A stretch of 64,000 nucleotides of DNA. It comes from Kordiimonas pumila. GTDB taxonomy: Bacteria > Pseudomonadota > Alphaproteobacteria > Sphingomonadales > Kordiimonadaceae. Both the position numbers and the translations under genes were made by a program. Location: the NCBI RefSeq assembly GCF_015240255.1, contig NZ_CP061205.1, positions 3,458,501-3,522,500 on the forward strand, given 5' to 3'. The first letter of the stretch is position 1. The number at the start of each line of letters is the position of its first letter. Shown here piece by piece: positions 1 to 9,200 of this stretch. The notes beneath the pieces were generated by a model, which saw nothing but the letters and a program-made list of their open reading frames with translations, was not told the DNA's origin and searched no databases.

Positions 1-133
1 AAGGGATGAATTTATAAGATTCCATTTGTTCTTTGGCTTTGGGCCGATAAGCCCAGCCTGCTATCAGCAGGAAAACCGTGAAGAAAAATAAAAGGCCTGC
101 CATGCCAGCATGCTGTGAAAGCCAGTCTATCAT
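1..133 (-). CDS. ccoQ: cbb3-type cytochrome oxidase subunit CcoQ (partial at left edge)
   Basis: This is the 5' part of a gene that runs off the left edge; 44 codons are visible. The reading starts [10 protein letters not shown], followed by one hydrophobic helix and then the motif [10 protein letters not shown], the usual layout of CcoQ/FixQ: one membrane helix with a WAYRP-type cytoplasmic tail. CcoQ stabilises the cbb3 oxidase in the inner membrane. Its ATG overlaps the ccoO stop codon in an ATGA junction, so it is translated with ccoO. The identification rests on position and on this motif; the 3' end and any ccoP are outside the window. Confidence 0.85.
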   Translation of the reverse strand, partial: MIDWLSQHAGMAGLLFFFTVFLLIAGWAYRPKAKEQMESYKFIP

Positions 134-864
134 TTGTCCTCTCCCTGCACTGAAGGCGCTTCATAGTCTTGAAGCTCTGCCATGGTGCCCAGCACTTGCA
201 GATAAGCAATAAGTGCATCAAGCTCTGTCGTATGGTTTTGGCCGTCAAAGTTACGCATGGTTACCTTGCCGTAACGCTCAGCCAAGCCATCGTGATAATC
301 GCTTTCGTCTGCTGCCTGAGCATACGCATCGCGGCTCGCGAACTCGATCATCTCGTCTGTGTAGGGCACACCCACCATACGCAGGGCTTTCATATCCTGC
401 CCTATGTCATCAAGGTTAGCGCCGCGTTCCGCCAAATGGGGGTATGGTGGCATAATGCTTTCTGGCACCAGATCTTGCGGCCTATGCATATGCTGCACAT
501 GCCAGTCATCAGAATATTTGCCGCCAACACGGGCAAGGTCTGGCCCTGTGCGCTTTGACCCCCACTGGAACGGGTGGTCATACATGCTTTCTGCTGCAAG
601 CGAATAATGACCGTAACGCTCTACTTCATCCCTGAGCGGGCGAATTTGCTGGCTATGGCAGTTATAACAGCCCTCGCGGACATATACATTCTGCCCAGCA
701 AGCTCAAGCGGTGTATAAGGCCGCACGCCTTTTACTGGCTCAATCGTTGTTTCCACCCTAAAAAGTGGTACGATTTCGATTAAGCCACCAACAGAGATAG
801 CTAGCACAATGAAAATAAGCAGCAGGATGGAGTTTTTCTCCAGTTTTTCATGATGTTTAAGCAT
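130..864 (-). CDS. ccoO: cbb3-type cytochrome c oxidase subunit II (mono-heme CcoO)
   Basis: CcoO is the membrane-anchored mono-heme cytochrome c subunit that passes electrons to CcoN. The 244-residue product has an N-terminal membrane helix (about residues 12-32), then a periplasmic domain with the heme-binding motif CYNCH at residues 66-70 and a likely axial methionine in PESIMPPYP near residue 138. Length and motif spacing are normal for CcoO/FixO. The gene overlaps the 3' end of ccoN by 8 bases and is followed by ccoQ with a 4-base overlap, so the three are one operon. The conserved sequence around the heme motif (SQQIRP) is characteristic of this subunit. Confidence 0.97.
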   Translation of the reverse strand: MLKHHEKLEKNSILLLIFIVLAISVGGLIEIVPLFRVETTIEPVKGVRPYTPLELAGQNVYVREGCYNCHSQQIRPLRDEVERYGHYSLAAESMYDHPFQWGSKRTGPDLARVGGKYSDDWHVQHMHRPQDLVPESIMPPYPHLAERGANLDDIGQDMKALRMVGVPYTDEMIEFASRDAYAQAADESDYHDGLAERYGKVTMRNFDGQNHTTELDALIAYLQVLGTMAELQDYEAPSVQGEDK

Positions 865-2293
865 GGGCTTTCTCCCCTACTTTTGTCTTCATAGGCACAG
901 CGTCACCCTTAACCGTTTTAATCAGGTTATAAGCCATGATCAGCCCGCCTGTGAGGAACAGAATGCCCCCAAGCGCCCTAATGAGATAGAAGGGATGCAT
1001 GGCCATAACAGTTTCAACAAAGCTATATTGCAGGAAGCCAAGTTCATCATAAGAACGCCACATCAGACCCTGCATAATACCGGACACCCACATGGCGGCA
1101 ATATAAAGAACAATACCAATCGTTGCGATCCACAGATGCATATTTACAAGGCGCATGGAATAGAGGCGCTGTTTTTTCCACAGCACTGGCACCATATGGT
1201 ACACAGCCCCAAAGGTAATGAACGCCACCCAGCCAAGCGCACCAGAATGTACGTGACCAATGGTCCAGTCAGTATAATGAGAAAGCGCATTCACTGTCTT
1301 GATAGACATTAAGGGGCCTTCAAACGTGCTCATACCGTAGAATGCGAGGGATATAATCATGAACCTGAGAACCGGGTCTTCGCGCAGTTTATGCCACGCA
1401 CCAGACAGGGTCATCATACCGTTGATCATACCACCCCAAGACGGCATCCACAGCATGATAGAGAAGGTTGCCCCAAGGGTCTGCGCCCAATCAGGCAAGC
1501 TGGTATAATGCAAATGGTGTGGCCCCGCCCAAATATAGATGAAAATCAGGCCCCAAAAATGGAGGATAGACAGCCGGTAACTGTAAACAGGCCGCTCTGC
1601 CCGCTTTGGTACGAAATAATACATAATGCCCAAAAAGCCCGCTGTCAGGAAAAAGCCCACAGCGTTATGGCCGTACCACCACTGAATAAGGGCAGACTGA
1701 ACACCGCCCCACACAGGGTAGCTTTTAGCCCCTGTCAGGGACACCGGCACAGAAATATTATTCACGAGGTGTAGAACAGCAACCGTGACAATAAAGGCGA
1801 GGAAGAACCAGTTACCCACATAAATATGGGGTTCCCTGCGGTTCTTTAGCGTCATCAGAAAAACAATCAGATACGCCACCCACACAAAAGTGAGCCAAAG
1901 GTCTGCGTACCATTCAGGCTCGGCATACTCTTTTGCCTGCGTTACCCCTGTTACATAGCCTAGTGCCGCCAAAACGATGAAAAGCTGGTAACCCCAAAAA
2001 GTAAAGGTAGCCCAACTATCGCCCCAGAGGCGCGTACGGCATGTACGCTGCACTGAAAAATAGCTTGTTGCAAACAGGGCGTTGCCGCCAAAGGCAAAAA
2101 TCACAGCCGATGTATGCAATGGCCGTAGCCTGCCAAAGGTTAAATATTCACCAATATTTAAAGCGGGGAATGCCATCTGGAGGGCAATAAAAACCCCAAC
2201 AGCAAACCCGACAATACCCCAAAATACTGTTGCGATTGTGAACAGTTTCACAACCTCATCGTTATATTTGGGTGTTTCAGTGAGCGTATTCAT
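857..2293 (-). CDS. ccoN: cbb3-type cytochrome c oxidase catalytic subunit I (CcoN)
   Basis: CcoN is the catalytic heme-copper subunit of the high-affinity terminal oxidase in the inner membrane. The 478-residue product has about twelve hydrophobic segments and the expected metal-ligand histidines: H60 in RPLHTSA, H209 in [11 protein letters not shown]259/H260 in GPHHLHY, and H347/H349 in [10 protein letters not shown]. The length is typical. The ATG is preceded by GAGGAAAG at good spacing. It lies 10 bases downstream of a UreH-like membrane gene and overlaps ccoO, which suggests one transcript from the FNR/FixK-type box at 3099-3112. Expression is therefore probably oxygen-regulated (inference). 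Confidence 0.98.
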   Translation of the reverse strand: MNTLTETPKYNDEVVKLFTIATVFWGIVGFAVGVFIALQMAFPALNIGEYLTFGRLRPLHTSAVIFAFGGNALFATSYFSVQRTCRTRLWGDSWATFTFWGYQLFIVLAALGYVTGVTQAKEYAEPEWYADLWLTFVWVAYLIVFLMTLKNRREPHIYVGNWFFLAFIVTVAVLHLVNNISVPVSLTGAKSYPVWGGVQSALIQWWYGHNAVGFFLTAGFLGIMYYFVPKRAERPVYSYRLSILHFWGLIFIYIWAGPHHLHYTSLPDWAQTLGATFSIMLWMPSWGGMINGMMTLSGAWHKLREDPVLRFMIISLAFYGMSTFEGPLMSIKTVNALSHYTDWTIGHVHSGALGWVAFITFGAVYHMVPVLWKKQRLYSMRLVNMHLWIATIGIVLYIAAMWVSGIMQGLMWRSYDELGFLQYSFVETVMAMHPFYLIRALGGILFLTGGLIMAYNLIKTVKGDAVPMKTKVGEKAHA

Positions 2294-2303
2294 ATTTCTT
2301 TCC

Positions 2304-3035
2304 TCACATAACCACTGAGCCAGCCACGACCATCAGGCTGACACCGTTCACAGCCATCATGCCACTGGCAATCAGCTGTACCTCATTTGGCCAACGCGCA
2401 AGCGCAAGCCGTGTGCCTGTTCCAACCACAAAAAGGGCTGGAACCGTTCCCAATCCAAAAAACATCATTCCCGCAACAGCGACCAAAGGGTCGCCCGTTG
2501 CCGTCACCGCCATAAGGGCGGCTAGCACCAGCCCACAAGGCAGCAACCCCAGCATCATACCAAGGGCATAACGCCGCACAGGGCTGTGCGACTGCATGAA
2601 AGGTGCCGCGATCTTGCCAATGGCAGCGCCCATTTTACCCGCTATACCCCCCATGTCAGGCATAGGAAAAATGGCTTTAAGCGCAGGGATAGCATTTGCT
2701 AAAAACAGCACCCCGGAAAGCATCAGGAATGTAAAAATAACGCCGCGCTCAAACGGCGTTCCCATAAGCGAGCCAGAAAGTGTTGCCGCCAGCAACCCCA
2801 GCAAGCTGTATGTTGTGATGCGCCCGGCATGGTATGGCAAAAGAGCAGCGCCCCTAAGCCGCCTAAACATACCTTCGCCCGCTTTGCTTGTGCCAGACAC
2901 TTGCGCCATAACAAAAGGGCCACACATGCCAGTACAGTGTGACAGGCTGCCAAACAGCCCACCAAGAAACAAAGACAGCAAAATCCCGCCTTTATTTTCA
3001 ATAATTACCTGACAATGTTGCAGAAAATATTCCAC
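2304..3035 (-). CDS. UreH/SafE-like multi-pass membrane protein, probable oxidase biogenesis factor
   Basis: The 243-residue protein has about six hydrophobic segments and begins its first helix with the motif [14 protein letters not shown], typical of the UreH-like/DsbD-like transmembrane family (Pfam UreH_2, often labelled sulfite exporter TauE/SafE). Family members often sit beside cbb3 oxidase or copper genes and are thought to serve metal or heme maturation; the two cysteines in CTGMC could bind metal or undergo redox (inference). It is the first gene of the operon, 10 bases before ccoN. The predicted start is GTG with no strong ribosome site, so the start is less certain. An FNR-type box lies 64 bases upstream. 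Confidence 0.8.
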   Translation of the reverse strand: MEYFLQHCQVIIENKGGILLSLFLGGLFGSLSHCTGMCGPFVMAQVSGTSKAGEGMFRRLRGAALLPYHAGRITTYSLLGLLAATLSGSLMGTPFERGVIFTFLMLSGVLFLANAIPALKAIFPMPDMGGIAGKMGAAIGKIAAPFMQSHSPVRRYALGMMLGLLPCGLVLAALMAVTATGDPLVAVAGMMFFGLGTVPALFVVGTGTRLALARWPNEVQLIASGMMAVNGVSLMVVAGSVVM

Positions 3036-3098
3036 TATTGGCCCCAGTAGTGTGACTAAACATACTCGGTAACATATCTTTATTTACAAGGGAGGGTT

Positions 3099-3112
3099 TT
3101 GACTTTTGTCAA
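3099..3112. promoter_or_regulatory. FNR/FixK-type binding site upstream of the cco operon
   Basis: The 14 bases read TTGAC-TTTT-GTCAA, a perfect inverted repeat matching the FNR/FixK family consensus TTGAY-N4-RTCAA. The centre lies about 70 bases before the GTG of the UreH-like gene. If it sits at -41.5 as a class II activator site, transcription would start near 3064, giving a short leader. It lies between the 3' end of the LuxR-type regulator and the oxidase operon, so it most likely controls the latter under low oxygen. Confidence 0.8.
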
Positions 3113-3208
3113 AACAAGGCTGCCTGCGTCAGCTTGTCCCACACAAGATACACAAAACACTTAACATACTGAAAAATAATAATAAAATAGACCAAAAGTC
3201 GCGCTTAT

Positions 3209-3916
3209 TTATAGCAGGCCCATATTTACAGCGGCAAGCGTTGCCTCAGCGCGGGAACAAATCTCTAGTTTGCGGTAAATAGTTTTTACATACCCTGCAA
3301 CCGTGTGTTCACTAATCCCCAAAATGCGGGAAACATCACTGTTTCTAAGCCCCTTGGCTAAAAGTCGCAACACCTCTATCTCACGGGCTGTTAAGCTTTC
3401 AGCCTGAAGATCGCCGGTAATGGTTTGCTGGTTTTTCTTCTGAAAATAGGCCATCATGCGCTGGGCAATTGAAGGCGAAAGCGGCGGCTCACCCTGCTGA
3501 ATTCTCAGCAAATATTTGATCAAAATTTCTGGCTGCTGATCTTTCAACAGATACCCTTTTGCACCGGCCGCAATGGCATCAAACAAATGAGCATCATCGT
3601 CATAAATTGTTATAACAACGGGCATAACATTGGGGTAGTTTTCGGCCAGATCGCGCACCAGCGCTATCCCCGAACCATCCGGCAAACCCAGATCAATGAG
3701 CGCAATTCTAGGGGGACCTGCTCTATCCGTTTTTTCTAGTGCCCAATGTTCTGAAAGCCACTTTCTGGCTATTGTCAGATTTTCCGCGCGGGCTATAGAA
3801 ATGCCCTCAAAGGCATCTTCCAGAACACCCGCCAGCCACGCGCAGGTTTGCGGAATATCCTCAACAACCAGCCCTTCCATCAGCGGCGGTGTTTTTTCCA
3901 TTGCCTGCTCTAGCAT
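3209..3916 (-). CDS. LuxR/NarL-family DNA-binding response regulator
   Basis: The 235-residue product has an N-terminal receiver domain (residues about 15-135) with acidic residues VVED, the phosphoacceptor D75 in IALIDLGLPDG and the conserved lysine in GYLLKD near residue 125. A C-terminal LuxR-type helix-turn-helix follows (residues 174-235; LTAREIEVLRLLAKG and SEHTVAGYVKTIYRKL). It is a transcription factor activated by phosphorylation. It starts 3 bases after the stop of the histidine kinase upstream, so the two are a co-transcribed two-component pair. The regulon is unknown; the cbb3 operon and the FecR/Slam-like genes are the closest candidates, by proximity only. Confidence 0.93.
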   Translation of the reverse strand: MLEQAMEKTPPLMEGLVVEDIPQTCAWLAGVLEDAFEGISIARAENLTIARKWLSEHWALEKTDRAGPPRIALIDLGLPDGSGIALVRDLAENYPNVMPVVITIYDDDAHLFDAIAAGAKGYLLKDQQPEILIKYLLRIQQGEPPLSPSIAQRMMAYFQKKNQQTITGDLQAESLTAREIEVLRLLAKGLRNSDVSRILGISEHTVAGYVKTIYRKLEICSRAEATLAAVNMGLL

Positions 3917-3919
3917 GCT

Positions 3920-6100
3920 TTATACTGCCATCTGCGCGAGCGAAAATTCAATTTGCACGGCATAGCCTTTCTCTGTGACCGGGAACTCTAGCCGACCACC
4001 AATTTCTTCTGCCCTGCGGCGCATATTCGGGATACCATTCCCCCCTGAAGAACTTGCCTTGCCCACCGCTGTTTCCAGCATAAGGCCTGCGCCGTCATCA
4101 CTAATGCAAATACGAATAATATTCCCAACAGCCTCAACCGTGACATCCACCGCCTTAGCACCAGAATGGACAATAATATTGCTAATAATTTCACGGTGAA
4201 TAGAAATATAATTTTTATACACCTGATAATCAAGAAGGTCTTCCCGCTCCTCAGAGGCTGAAAGTGGCCAATTAAGCTCGATCCCTGCAGCTTCAAGCCT
4301 GATATGGCTTTCATGGCGCAGCGCCGCAATAAGCTGATAAAGCGGTATGGTACCGCCAATCAGCCCGCTTACCACAGTGCGCATATCAGAAAGTGTTTTC
4401 CTGATTGTAGATTTAATGTCTTGCATATTTTCTGTATGCAAGCTGGTTAAAAGCCCGGCACCAATATCATCGTGCAGGTCCTGAGCAATGCGCTTGCGTT
4501 CTTCTGTTTTGCCGCGCTCATAAGCATCACGGCTTTTTTCTGCATGACGCATTAATGTTATAATTTGCTGCGCCAAATTCAAATCTGCCGGGCTAAAAAG
4601 CGCTCTGCCCCGGTGCGAATAACACATAGCAAGCGGTGCAATACCGGCAAGCGCTGGTAACTGCAGTTCAATACCGTCGCGCTTTACAACAACCTGCCCT
4701 GCATCATGGCTTAGTTCGCGTATTTCAAGGGGATCAAAAATCGCATATAATAATGTTTTCCAGCGTTTTACCCTTTCCTGCTGGGTACTGGTAAAGGCAA
4801 TTTCAATCACCTGATGAAACAGGGCATGATTTTCCACATTTCTGTGCCCTAGCATCTTACGCCACAATATATCACGTAGCGGTAAATACAGAATACCGAT
4901 AAGCAATACAGAAAGCCCGGTTGAAAAGCTGGCACCAAAATCAAGCGCGTAAATGATGAGCGCATCAAGAACGACAAACAAGATAAGCGCGGCCATATAG
5001 AAAATGATTCTGAAAGCCCATGTATCAAGCTCAAAGAGCCGGTAGCGCCGCAGTCCAAGCGCCAGCCCAATGTAAATCAGCAGGAAAAAGACAAACATCC
5101 AGCCCTGAGAAACCTGCGGGCTTTCCTGTATGACAAGCGGCAGCATAGCAAGCGATATAAAGGCGCCCGCACAAACTACAACAGATAAACCAAGCCACCG
5201 CAAAACGGCTCTGTTATGCGGGTCTTTTCTGGTTGCAAACCATTGCACCACCACAAGAGCCACAATCAGGAACATTTCTGCCGCGCCCACAATCGGCGGC
5301 AAATAAAGGCCGGAAAATAACGGCCAACCCAACCCGTATCTTTGCAGAATATCCAGTATCACAACTGGCGCAAAAAGCACTGGCACAAAAAGCAGATAGC
5401 GCACCTTCACAAGCTGCTTTGGGTAAACGAGAAACATGGCTGGTATTGCAATACCAAAGGCAACTGCACCGCTATAGTTTAATGTTGACAATAGCTTGAA
5501 CAGTGCACCATCAAACGCAAGTTCCCTTGTGCTATATATTGCCGCTGCACAGGCAAACGTCAGGGTGCTAAGCCCAGAAAGCGCAAAACAGCGGGCCCCC
5601 CAGTCGCTTTGCCTTAAGGACCAAACCCATGTACTAATCAAAAAGCTTGCAGCCCCAACAAGTATCTGCACCCAAAACACCGCAGGCAAGGATGCCGCAG
5701 GCCTGCTTGTGGGTACAATGGCAACCGTTCTTTCCTGTTCATCGCCGTACCCAAGCGTTAAAATAACTGTTTTACTTTGCAGATGGGACCATAAGGCTGT
5801 TTGCCGCTCAAGAAAGGCACGAACAGTCTTATTATCGTTCAGCAAATCCGGCTCTTCCACAATATCTGTCGCAGTTAGAGGAAAACCGTTCACAGCCTTC
5901 AGTATTGCGGGAACATCGATATCTTCTGCTGGCGAATTTGAAACAGTATCAATGATCACAACTTGGCCTATCACAGCATCAGGCGTTAATGTAAGACCCA
6001 TCCACTGCACACTGGTTGCAAGCCAATAACATATGCCGACCGTTGCCAGTGACAATAACACCGCAGCCTGCACAACCCTAGTAGGCGAATAAAACCTCAT
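3920..6100 (-). CDS. Membrane sensor histidine kinase (HisKA_3 type) with PDZ-like N-terminal segment
   Basis: The 726-residue protein begins with a membrane helix, then a periplasmic stretch (about residues 40-135) whose pattern, VIGQVV..NSPAED..LKAVNGFPL, resembles a PDZ fold. Six or more hydrophobic segments (about 140-410) follow, then a cytoplasmic kinase region. The H-box RKRIAQDLHDDIGAGLL contains the phosphorylated histidine (about residue 543), and the ATPase domain has an N-box (EIISNIIVHSGA) and glycine motifs DDGAGL and GGNGIPNMRRR, the HisKA_3/NarX-type arrangement that pairs with LuxR-type regulators. I chose the ATG at 6100, which has GGAG 8 bases upstream; an in-frame ATG at 6121 would add seven residues. 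The signal sensed is unknown. Confidence 0.88.
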   Translation of the reverse strand: MRFYSPTRVVQAAVLLSLATVGICYWLATSVQWMGLTLTPDAVIGQVVIIDTVSNSPAEDIDVPAILKAVNGFPLTATDIVEEPDLLNDNKTVRAFLERQTALWSHLQSKTVILTLGYGDEQERTVAIVPTSRPAASLPAVFWVQILVGAASFLISTWVWSLRQSDWGARCFALSGLSTLTFACAAAIYSTRELAFDGALFKLLSTLNYSGAVAFGIAIPAMFLVYPKQLVKVRYLLFVPVLFAPVVILDILQRYGLGWPLFSGLYLPPIVGAAEMFLIVALVVVQWFATRKDPHNRAVLRWLGLSVVVCAGAFISLAMLPLVIQESPQVSQGWMFVFFLLIYIGLALGLRRYRLFELDTWAFRIIFYMAALILFVVLDALIIYALDFGASFSTGLSVLLIGILYLPLRDILWRKMLGHRNVENHALFHQVIEIAFTSTQQERVKRWKTLLYAIFDPLEIRELSHDAGQVVVKRDGIELQLPALAGIAPLAMCYSHRGRALFSPADLNLAQQIITLMRHAEKSRDAYERGKTEERKRIAQDLHDDIGAGLLTSLHTENMQDIKSTIRKTLSDMRTVVSGLIGGTIPLYQLIAALRHESHIRLEAAGIELNWPLSASEEREDLLDYQVYKNYISIHREIISNIIVHSGAKAVDVTVEAVGNIIRICISDDGAGLMLETAVGKASSSGGNGIPNMRRRAEEIGGRLEFPVTEKGYAVQIEFSLAQMAV

Positions 6101-6226
6101 GCCTGTCTCCACCCCTGGCATTTCCCCCAGAAAGACAGAGGCTTACCCCTCTCTTTCGCCGTATTATTATATTCGTATAACACTGGATACATTTACACAA
6201 AACCACATACTAGGTACAAATACTTT

Positions 6227-6259
6227 AAGGCAGAGGGCTTTTATGTCACCCTCTGCCTT
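6227..6259 (-). terminator. 11-bp perfect hairpin after the FecR-domain gene
   Basis: The arms AAGGCAGAGGG and CCCTCTGCCTT are perfectly complementary around an 11-base loop. The hairpin lies 22 bases after the stop of the FecR-domain gene. Read on the minus strand it is followed by AAAGTATTTG, so there is no proper U-tract; it may stabilise the 3' end of the mRNA or be a weak terminator. Confidence 0.5.
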
Positions 6260-6280
6260 ATGCCATAGTATCGCTCTAGC

Positions 6281-7849
6281 TTACTTGCCAAACATGGCAG
6301 CACCTTCAATGGTGCCCGGTGCGCCGCCGCCGCCGCCGGACCAGATCATATAACTGATACCCGCATAGTCAGCGTTTGGACCCGCCAAAAAGCCATTAAT
6401 AATTGCTTCACAGCTTCCACCGGCTGATGAACAGGCTGCACCGCCGCCGCTAATAGCCACATTACCGTAAAATGAAGCCGCACCCGACCGGAAAGTCATC
6501 CCTGATTGAGATGGATCAGCAAGGCCCCCAGTTGATACAATATCATATACTGCATCACCCGGCATATCGACAGATAGGTCAACCCCAACTGCTGGTGTAC
6601 TGCCAAAAGCAACCGCGATATCGCCCGTTAACGTACCTGGCGCTCCTGATGAAGATGCGCCCCACGCAGGCGAGGTGGCTGCAATCAGGCCATAAGTTGC
6701 CGTGCCACTTTGCGGTAAAGTTTCTGTTTCAAGGCCAATCGCATAATGAAAGCCTTCATCAGCATCAAACGTAAACGTATTATTGAAGTAAGAGCCTGCT
6801 GTATCGCCGTCAGACCAACGTCCAATTGCGATATATTCATTACCCGCCACTTCTGACGCCGTGGTTGTACCAATTTCGGGCGATTCAGATGTATTTGTAG
6901 TCCAGATATAGGATGTCAATTCACCTGAGGTGCCGAATGTAGCATCTACGGGACCGCGTGAATCTATGCCAATTTGCGACCCAGCATACACGAGGAAATA
7001 TGGCCCGGCATTGAGCGGTGCTGATACACCTGTTGTTGGTGTATCCGGCGTATCCGGCGTGTCTGGTGTATCCGGTGTATCCGGTGTATCCGGCGTGTCT
7101 GGAGTGTCTGGAGTGTCTGGAGTGTCTGGAGTGTCTGGTGTATCCGGTGTGTCTATTTCACCATTCAAAATACTTGCAAGAACAAAAGGTATACCACCTT
7201 CCCCGCGCACGTCTCCAACAGCAAATACTGTCTCAAGAGTATCGAACCATGCTTGGTAATCGCCGGGCTGTGCCGCCAGTAATTGTAAACGGTCCCGAAT
7301 AAGTTCTGGCAGACTGTTAATGTTTGTAACCTGCGCGCTTTCGCCGCCCTCAACAACAAAAGTACCCGCATTATTTGTAACAGTAACGGTACCACGGCCA
7401 ACGCTAACCGTCATGCCATCGTCAACACTCACCAAAAACTCAAGGCTATCAACTTTAACATCACCGTAAGGCGTGCTTATTTCATAAGAAATTGTGCCGG
7501 AAACCGACCCCGTGCCACCAATGGCACGCATGCCACCATGTTCCATTGTCATTTCAAACGTGCCTGTTGCCGCATTGAATGCGTCCACCGTCAGGGCCGA
7601 GTTTGGCTGAAGTGAAACAAAGCTTTGGTTGTTCAGGCGAATTTGCAAACGGCCTGATGATGTATTGATTGTATCGCCCACAGAAATGGACTGGCCTTTG
7701 CTGGGAAGTGTCGTTGACCCTATAGAAAAAGCGACTTCGCCGATTGACTGTGCATGCACACTTACCGGCGCAACAGGTAAGAGCATCAGAGCGGAAACAG
7801 CCAGCCCTAATATTTTACCACTGGTTTTGAAATGTATAGTATTAAACAT
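6281..7849 (-). CDS. Secreted FecR-domain protein with Asp-Thr-Pro repeat and TbpB-like C-terminal domain; candidate Slam cargo
   Basis: The 522-residue protein has a Sec signal peptide (about residues 1-33, ending VSVHAQ) without a lipobox. Residues about 40-190 form a FecR-like domain (GDTINTSSGRLQIRL, followed by FVSLQPNSAL and YGDVKVDSLEF). A 39-residue tract of 13 Asp-Thr-Pro units (about 232-270) links to a C-terminal domain of about 250 residues ending GFLAGPNADYAG...IEGAAMFGK. That ending resembles the C-terminal barrels of transferrin-binding-protein-B-like proteins exported by Slam. The start at 7849 has GGGAGA 8 bases upstream; an upstream in-frame start would overlap the preceding gene. 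It lies 16 bases after the TPR/barrel gene. The cargo role is inference; the FecR domain is better supported. Confidence 0.75.
   Translation of the reverse strand: MFNTIHFKTSGKILGLAVSALMLLPVAPVSVHAQSIGEVAFSIGSTTLPSKGQSISVGDTINTSSGRLQIRLNNQSFVSLQPNSALTVDAFNAATGTFEMTMEHGGMRAIGGTGSVSGTISYEISTPYGDVKVDSLEFLVSVDDGMTVSVGRGTVTVTNNAGTFVVEGGESAQVTNINSLPELIRDRLQLLAAQPGDYQAWFDTLETVFAVGDVRGEGGIPFVLASILNGEIDTPDTPDTPDTPDTPDTPDTPDTPDTPDTPDTPDTPDTPTTGVSAPLNAGPYFLVYAGSQIGIDSRGPVDATFGTSGELTSYIWTTNTSESPEIGTTTASEVAGNEYIAIGRWSDGDTAGSYFNNTFTFDADEGFHYAIGLETETLPQSGTATYGLIAATSPAWGASSSGAPGTLTGDIAVAFGSTPAVGVDLSVDMPGDAVYDIVSTGGLADPSQSGMTFRSGAASFYGNVAISGGGAACSSAGGSCEAIINGFLAGPNADYAGISYMIWSGGGGGAPGTIEGAAMFGK
7038..7154. 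repeat. 13 tandem copies of a 9-bp unit encoding Asp-Thr-Pro
   Basis: Thirteen consecutive 9-base units of the form GGN-GTN-TCY (plus strand) encode (Asp-Thr-Pro)13 in the FecR-domain protein on the minus strand. Units 8 to 11 are identical (ggagtgtct) while the others differ at third positions. That points to recent slippage expansion inside an older repeat. Because each unit is 9 bases, gain or loss of copies changes linker length without a frameshift. Confidence 0.95.
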
Positions 7850-7865
7850 TTTTCTGTCTCCCGGA

Positions 7866-9200
7866 TCAGAAGCTAAGACGCAGGCCGACCTGCGCCGTAA
7901 AGCGATCATAATCATTAATGACAATGTTAGATTTATTTCTGGAGTAACTGAGTTCAGGTACAAGGCTGATGCTATCAGTTAGTTGGTAGTTTACTGCACC
8001 AGACAAGCTCCAGTTATCGTCAGATCTGCCAGTCAAAAACAAAGGATCGGTACCGCCGTAGTTACGGTTTTCATAGGCAGCTGTTGCACGCACAGACGTT
8101 TCAGCGTTTAAAGAATAGGCCACAGTCGCAGACCCACCCCAGAAGTTATGCCCCAAATCAGGCCTTGCGCTTGCTTTTTCGTCTTCAGTACCAACATTTG
8201 CACGCAGCAGAACACGCCCGGGAGCAGATTTGGCAGCGCTGCCAAACTTAAAGACAGCACTCGCGCCGCCTGAATACCGCACAGCATCACGAATAGGCTG
8301 GTCAGGATAATCCAGATCAAGAACCTGCGCAAAAGCACCGACCATGAAAGTGTCGGATAGAGCATGATCCCACTGACCAGAAAGGCCGTAAGCACGTCTA
8401 AACTGATCGTAGCCAACCGTGAATATCTGCCCCTGCACTGCAACGCTGAATTTGTCAGCCCCAGACGCATGAACATATCCAAGAGAACCAGAATAAACAC
8501 CAATATCCAGATCATCAGCAGAGAAATGAACTTTTTGGGACAGGTTTACACCAGCAACGATTGCAGCGCTTTCATTAAGCTGGTGACGGTAGCCAAAGCC
8601 TGCACTAAACTGCATATATTCGTCGCCCTGCTCGCGGGCAGCGGCAGACAAATTTGCCATCCCGAGGGCTGCAAAAGCTGGTATGAAAATCTGCGTTTCT
8701 TCAGTCGCGCTATTGATATTGTCGTCATATCCAACAGCAACCCCAACATACCCGCTAAACCCGCTTTGTGACGCCTTAGGCGCCTCAAGAGCTGCAAGAT
8801 ACCGCTCAACACCTGTTAGAACTTCTGGTGGAAGCTGTTTTTGACGCGCTGTCTGGAATTCTTGCTTTGCTGACAAGCGTTCGCCCAGCACATAATAGTT
8901 ACGAGCGATCGCAACACGGGCATTTGCATCATCTGGGCGTGTTGCCACGGCACGCTCAAGTGCAAAAATAGAAACTTGAGGCATGCCAGCATCCAGTGCG
9001 GAGACCCCTAGTAAAAAATCATACTCAAAATTACCGGCATATTGTCGTTCTTTACTTGAAAGCATTTGATATGCTTCCGTAAATTTTCCAGCCTTGACCA
9101 AACTTTCGGCCTGTTCAAGAAAAGTATCTGCGGCCTGTGTTCCCGTGGCACACAAAAAACTCATCAGATAGCCTGCGGCTATCCAGTTTCTGCATTTCAT
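7866..9200 (-). CDS. Outer-membrane TPR/beta-barrel protein resembling a surface lipoprotein assembly modulator (Slam)
   Basis: The 444-residue protein has a signal peptide (residues about 1-23, ending TGTQA), a periplasmic TPR-like region (about 25-140, with LEQAESLVKAGKFTEAY, DFLLGVSALDAG and ALERAVATRPDDANARVAIARNYY), and a C-terminal domain of alternating amphipathic strands (about 150-444) ending in phenylalanine, as outer-membrane barrels do. TPR plus a barrel opening VGVAVGYDDNINSA matches the layout of Slam/SlipAM proteins, the translocators of type 11 secretion. The start has GGAGACGC upstream. It is the first gene of a two-gene operon with the FecR-domain protein, which would be its cargo (inference). 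It could instead be an unrelated TPR porin. Confidence 0.68.
   Translation of the reverse strand: MKCRNWIAAGYLMSFLCATGTQAADTFLEQAESLVKAGKFTEAYQMLSSKERQYAGNFEYDFLLGVSALDAGMPQVSIFALERAVATRPDDANARVAIARNYYVLGERLSAKQEFQTARQKQLPPEVLTGVERYLAALEAPKASQSGFSGYVGVAVGYDDNINSATEETQIFIPAFAALGMANLSAAAREQGDEYMQFSAGFGYRHQLNESAAIVAGVNLSQKVHFSADDLDIGVYSGSLGYVHASGADKFSVAVQGQIFTVGYDQFRRAYGLSGQWDHALSDTFMVGAFAQVLDLDYPDQPIRDAVRYSGGASAVFKFGSAAKSAPGRVLLRANVGTEDEKASARPDLGHNFWGGSATVAYSLNAETSVRATAAYENRNYGGTDPLFLTGRSDDNWSLSGAVNYQLTDSISLVPELSYSRNKSNIVINDYDRFTAQVGLRLSF

Noticed and set aside
7038-7154. Short tandem repeats that could be taken for a CRISPR-like array
   Set aside because: The 9-base units are contiguous with no spacers and encode Asp-Thr-Pro in frame in a larger protein.
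6930-7259. Plus-strand open frame encoding a Gly-Val-Ser repeat
   Set aside because: It is the reverse reading of the Asp-Thr-Pro tract, has no ribosome site and lies wholly inside the FecR-domain gene.
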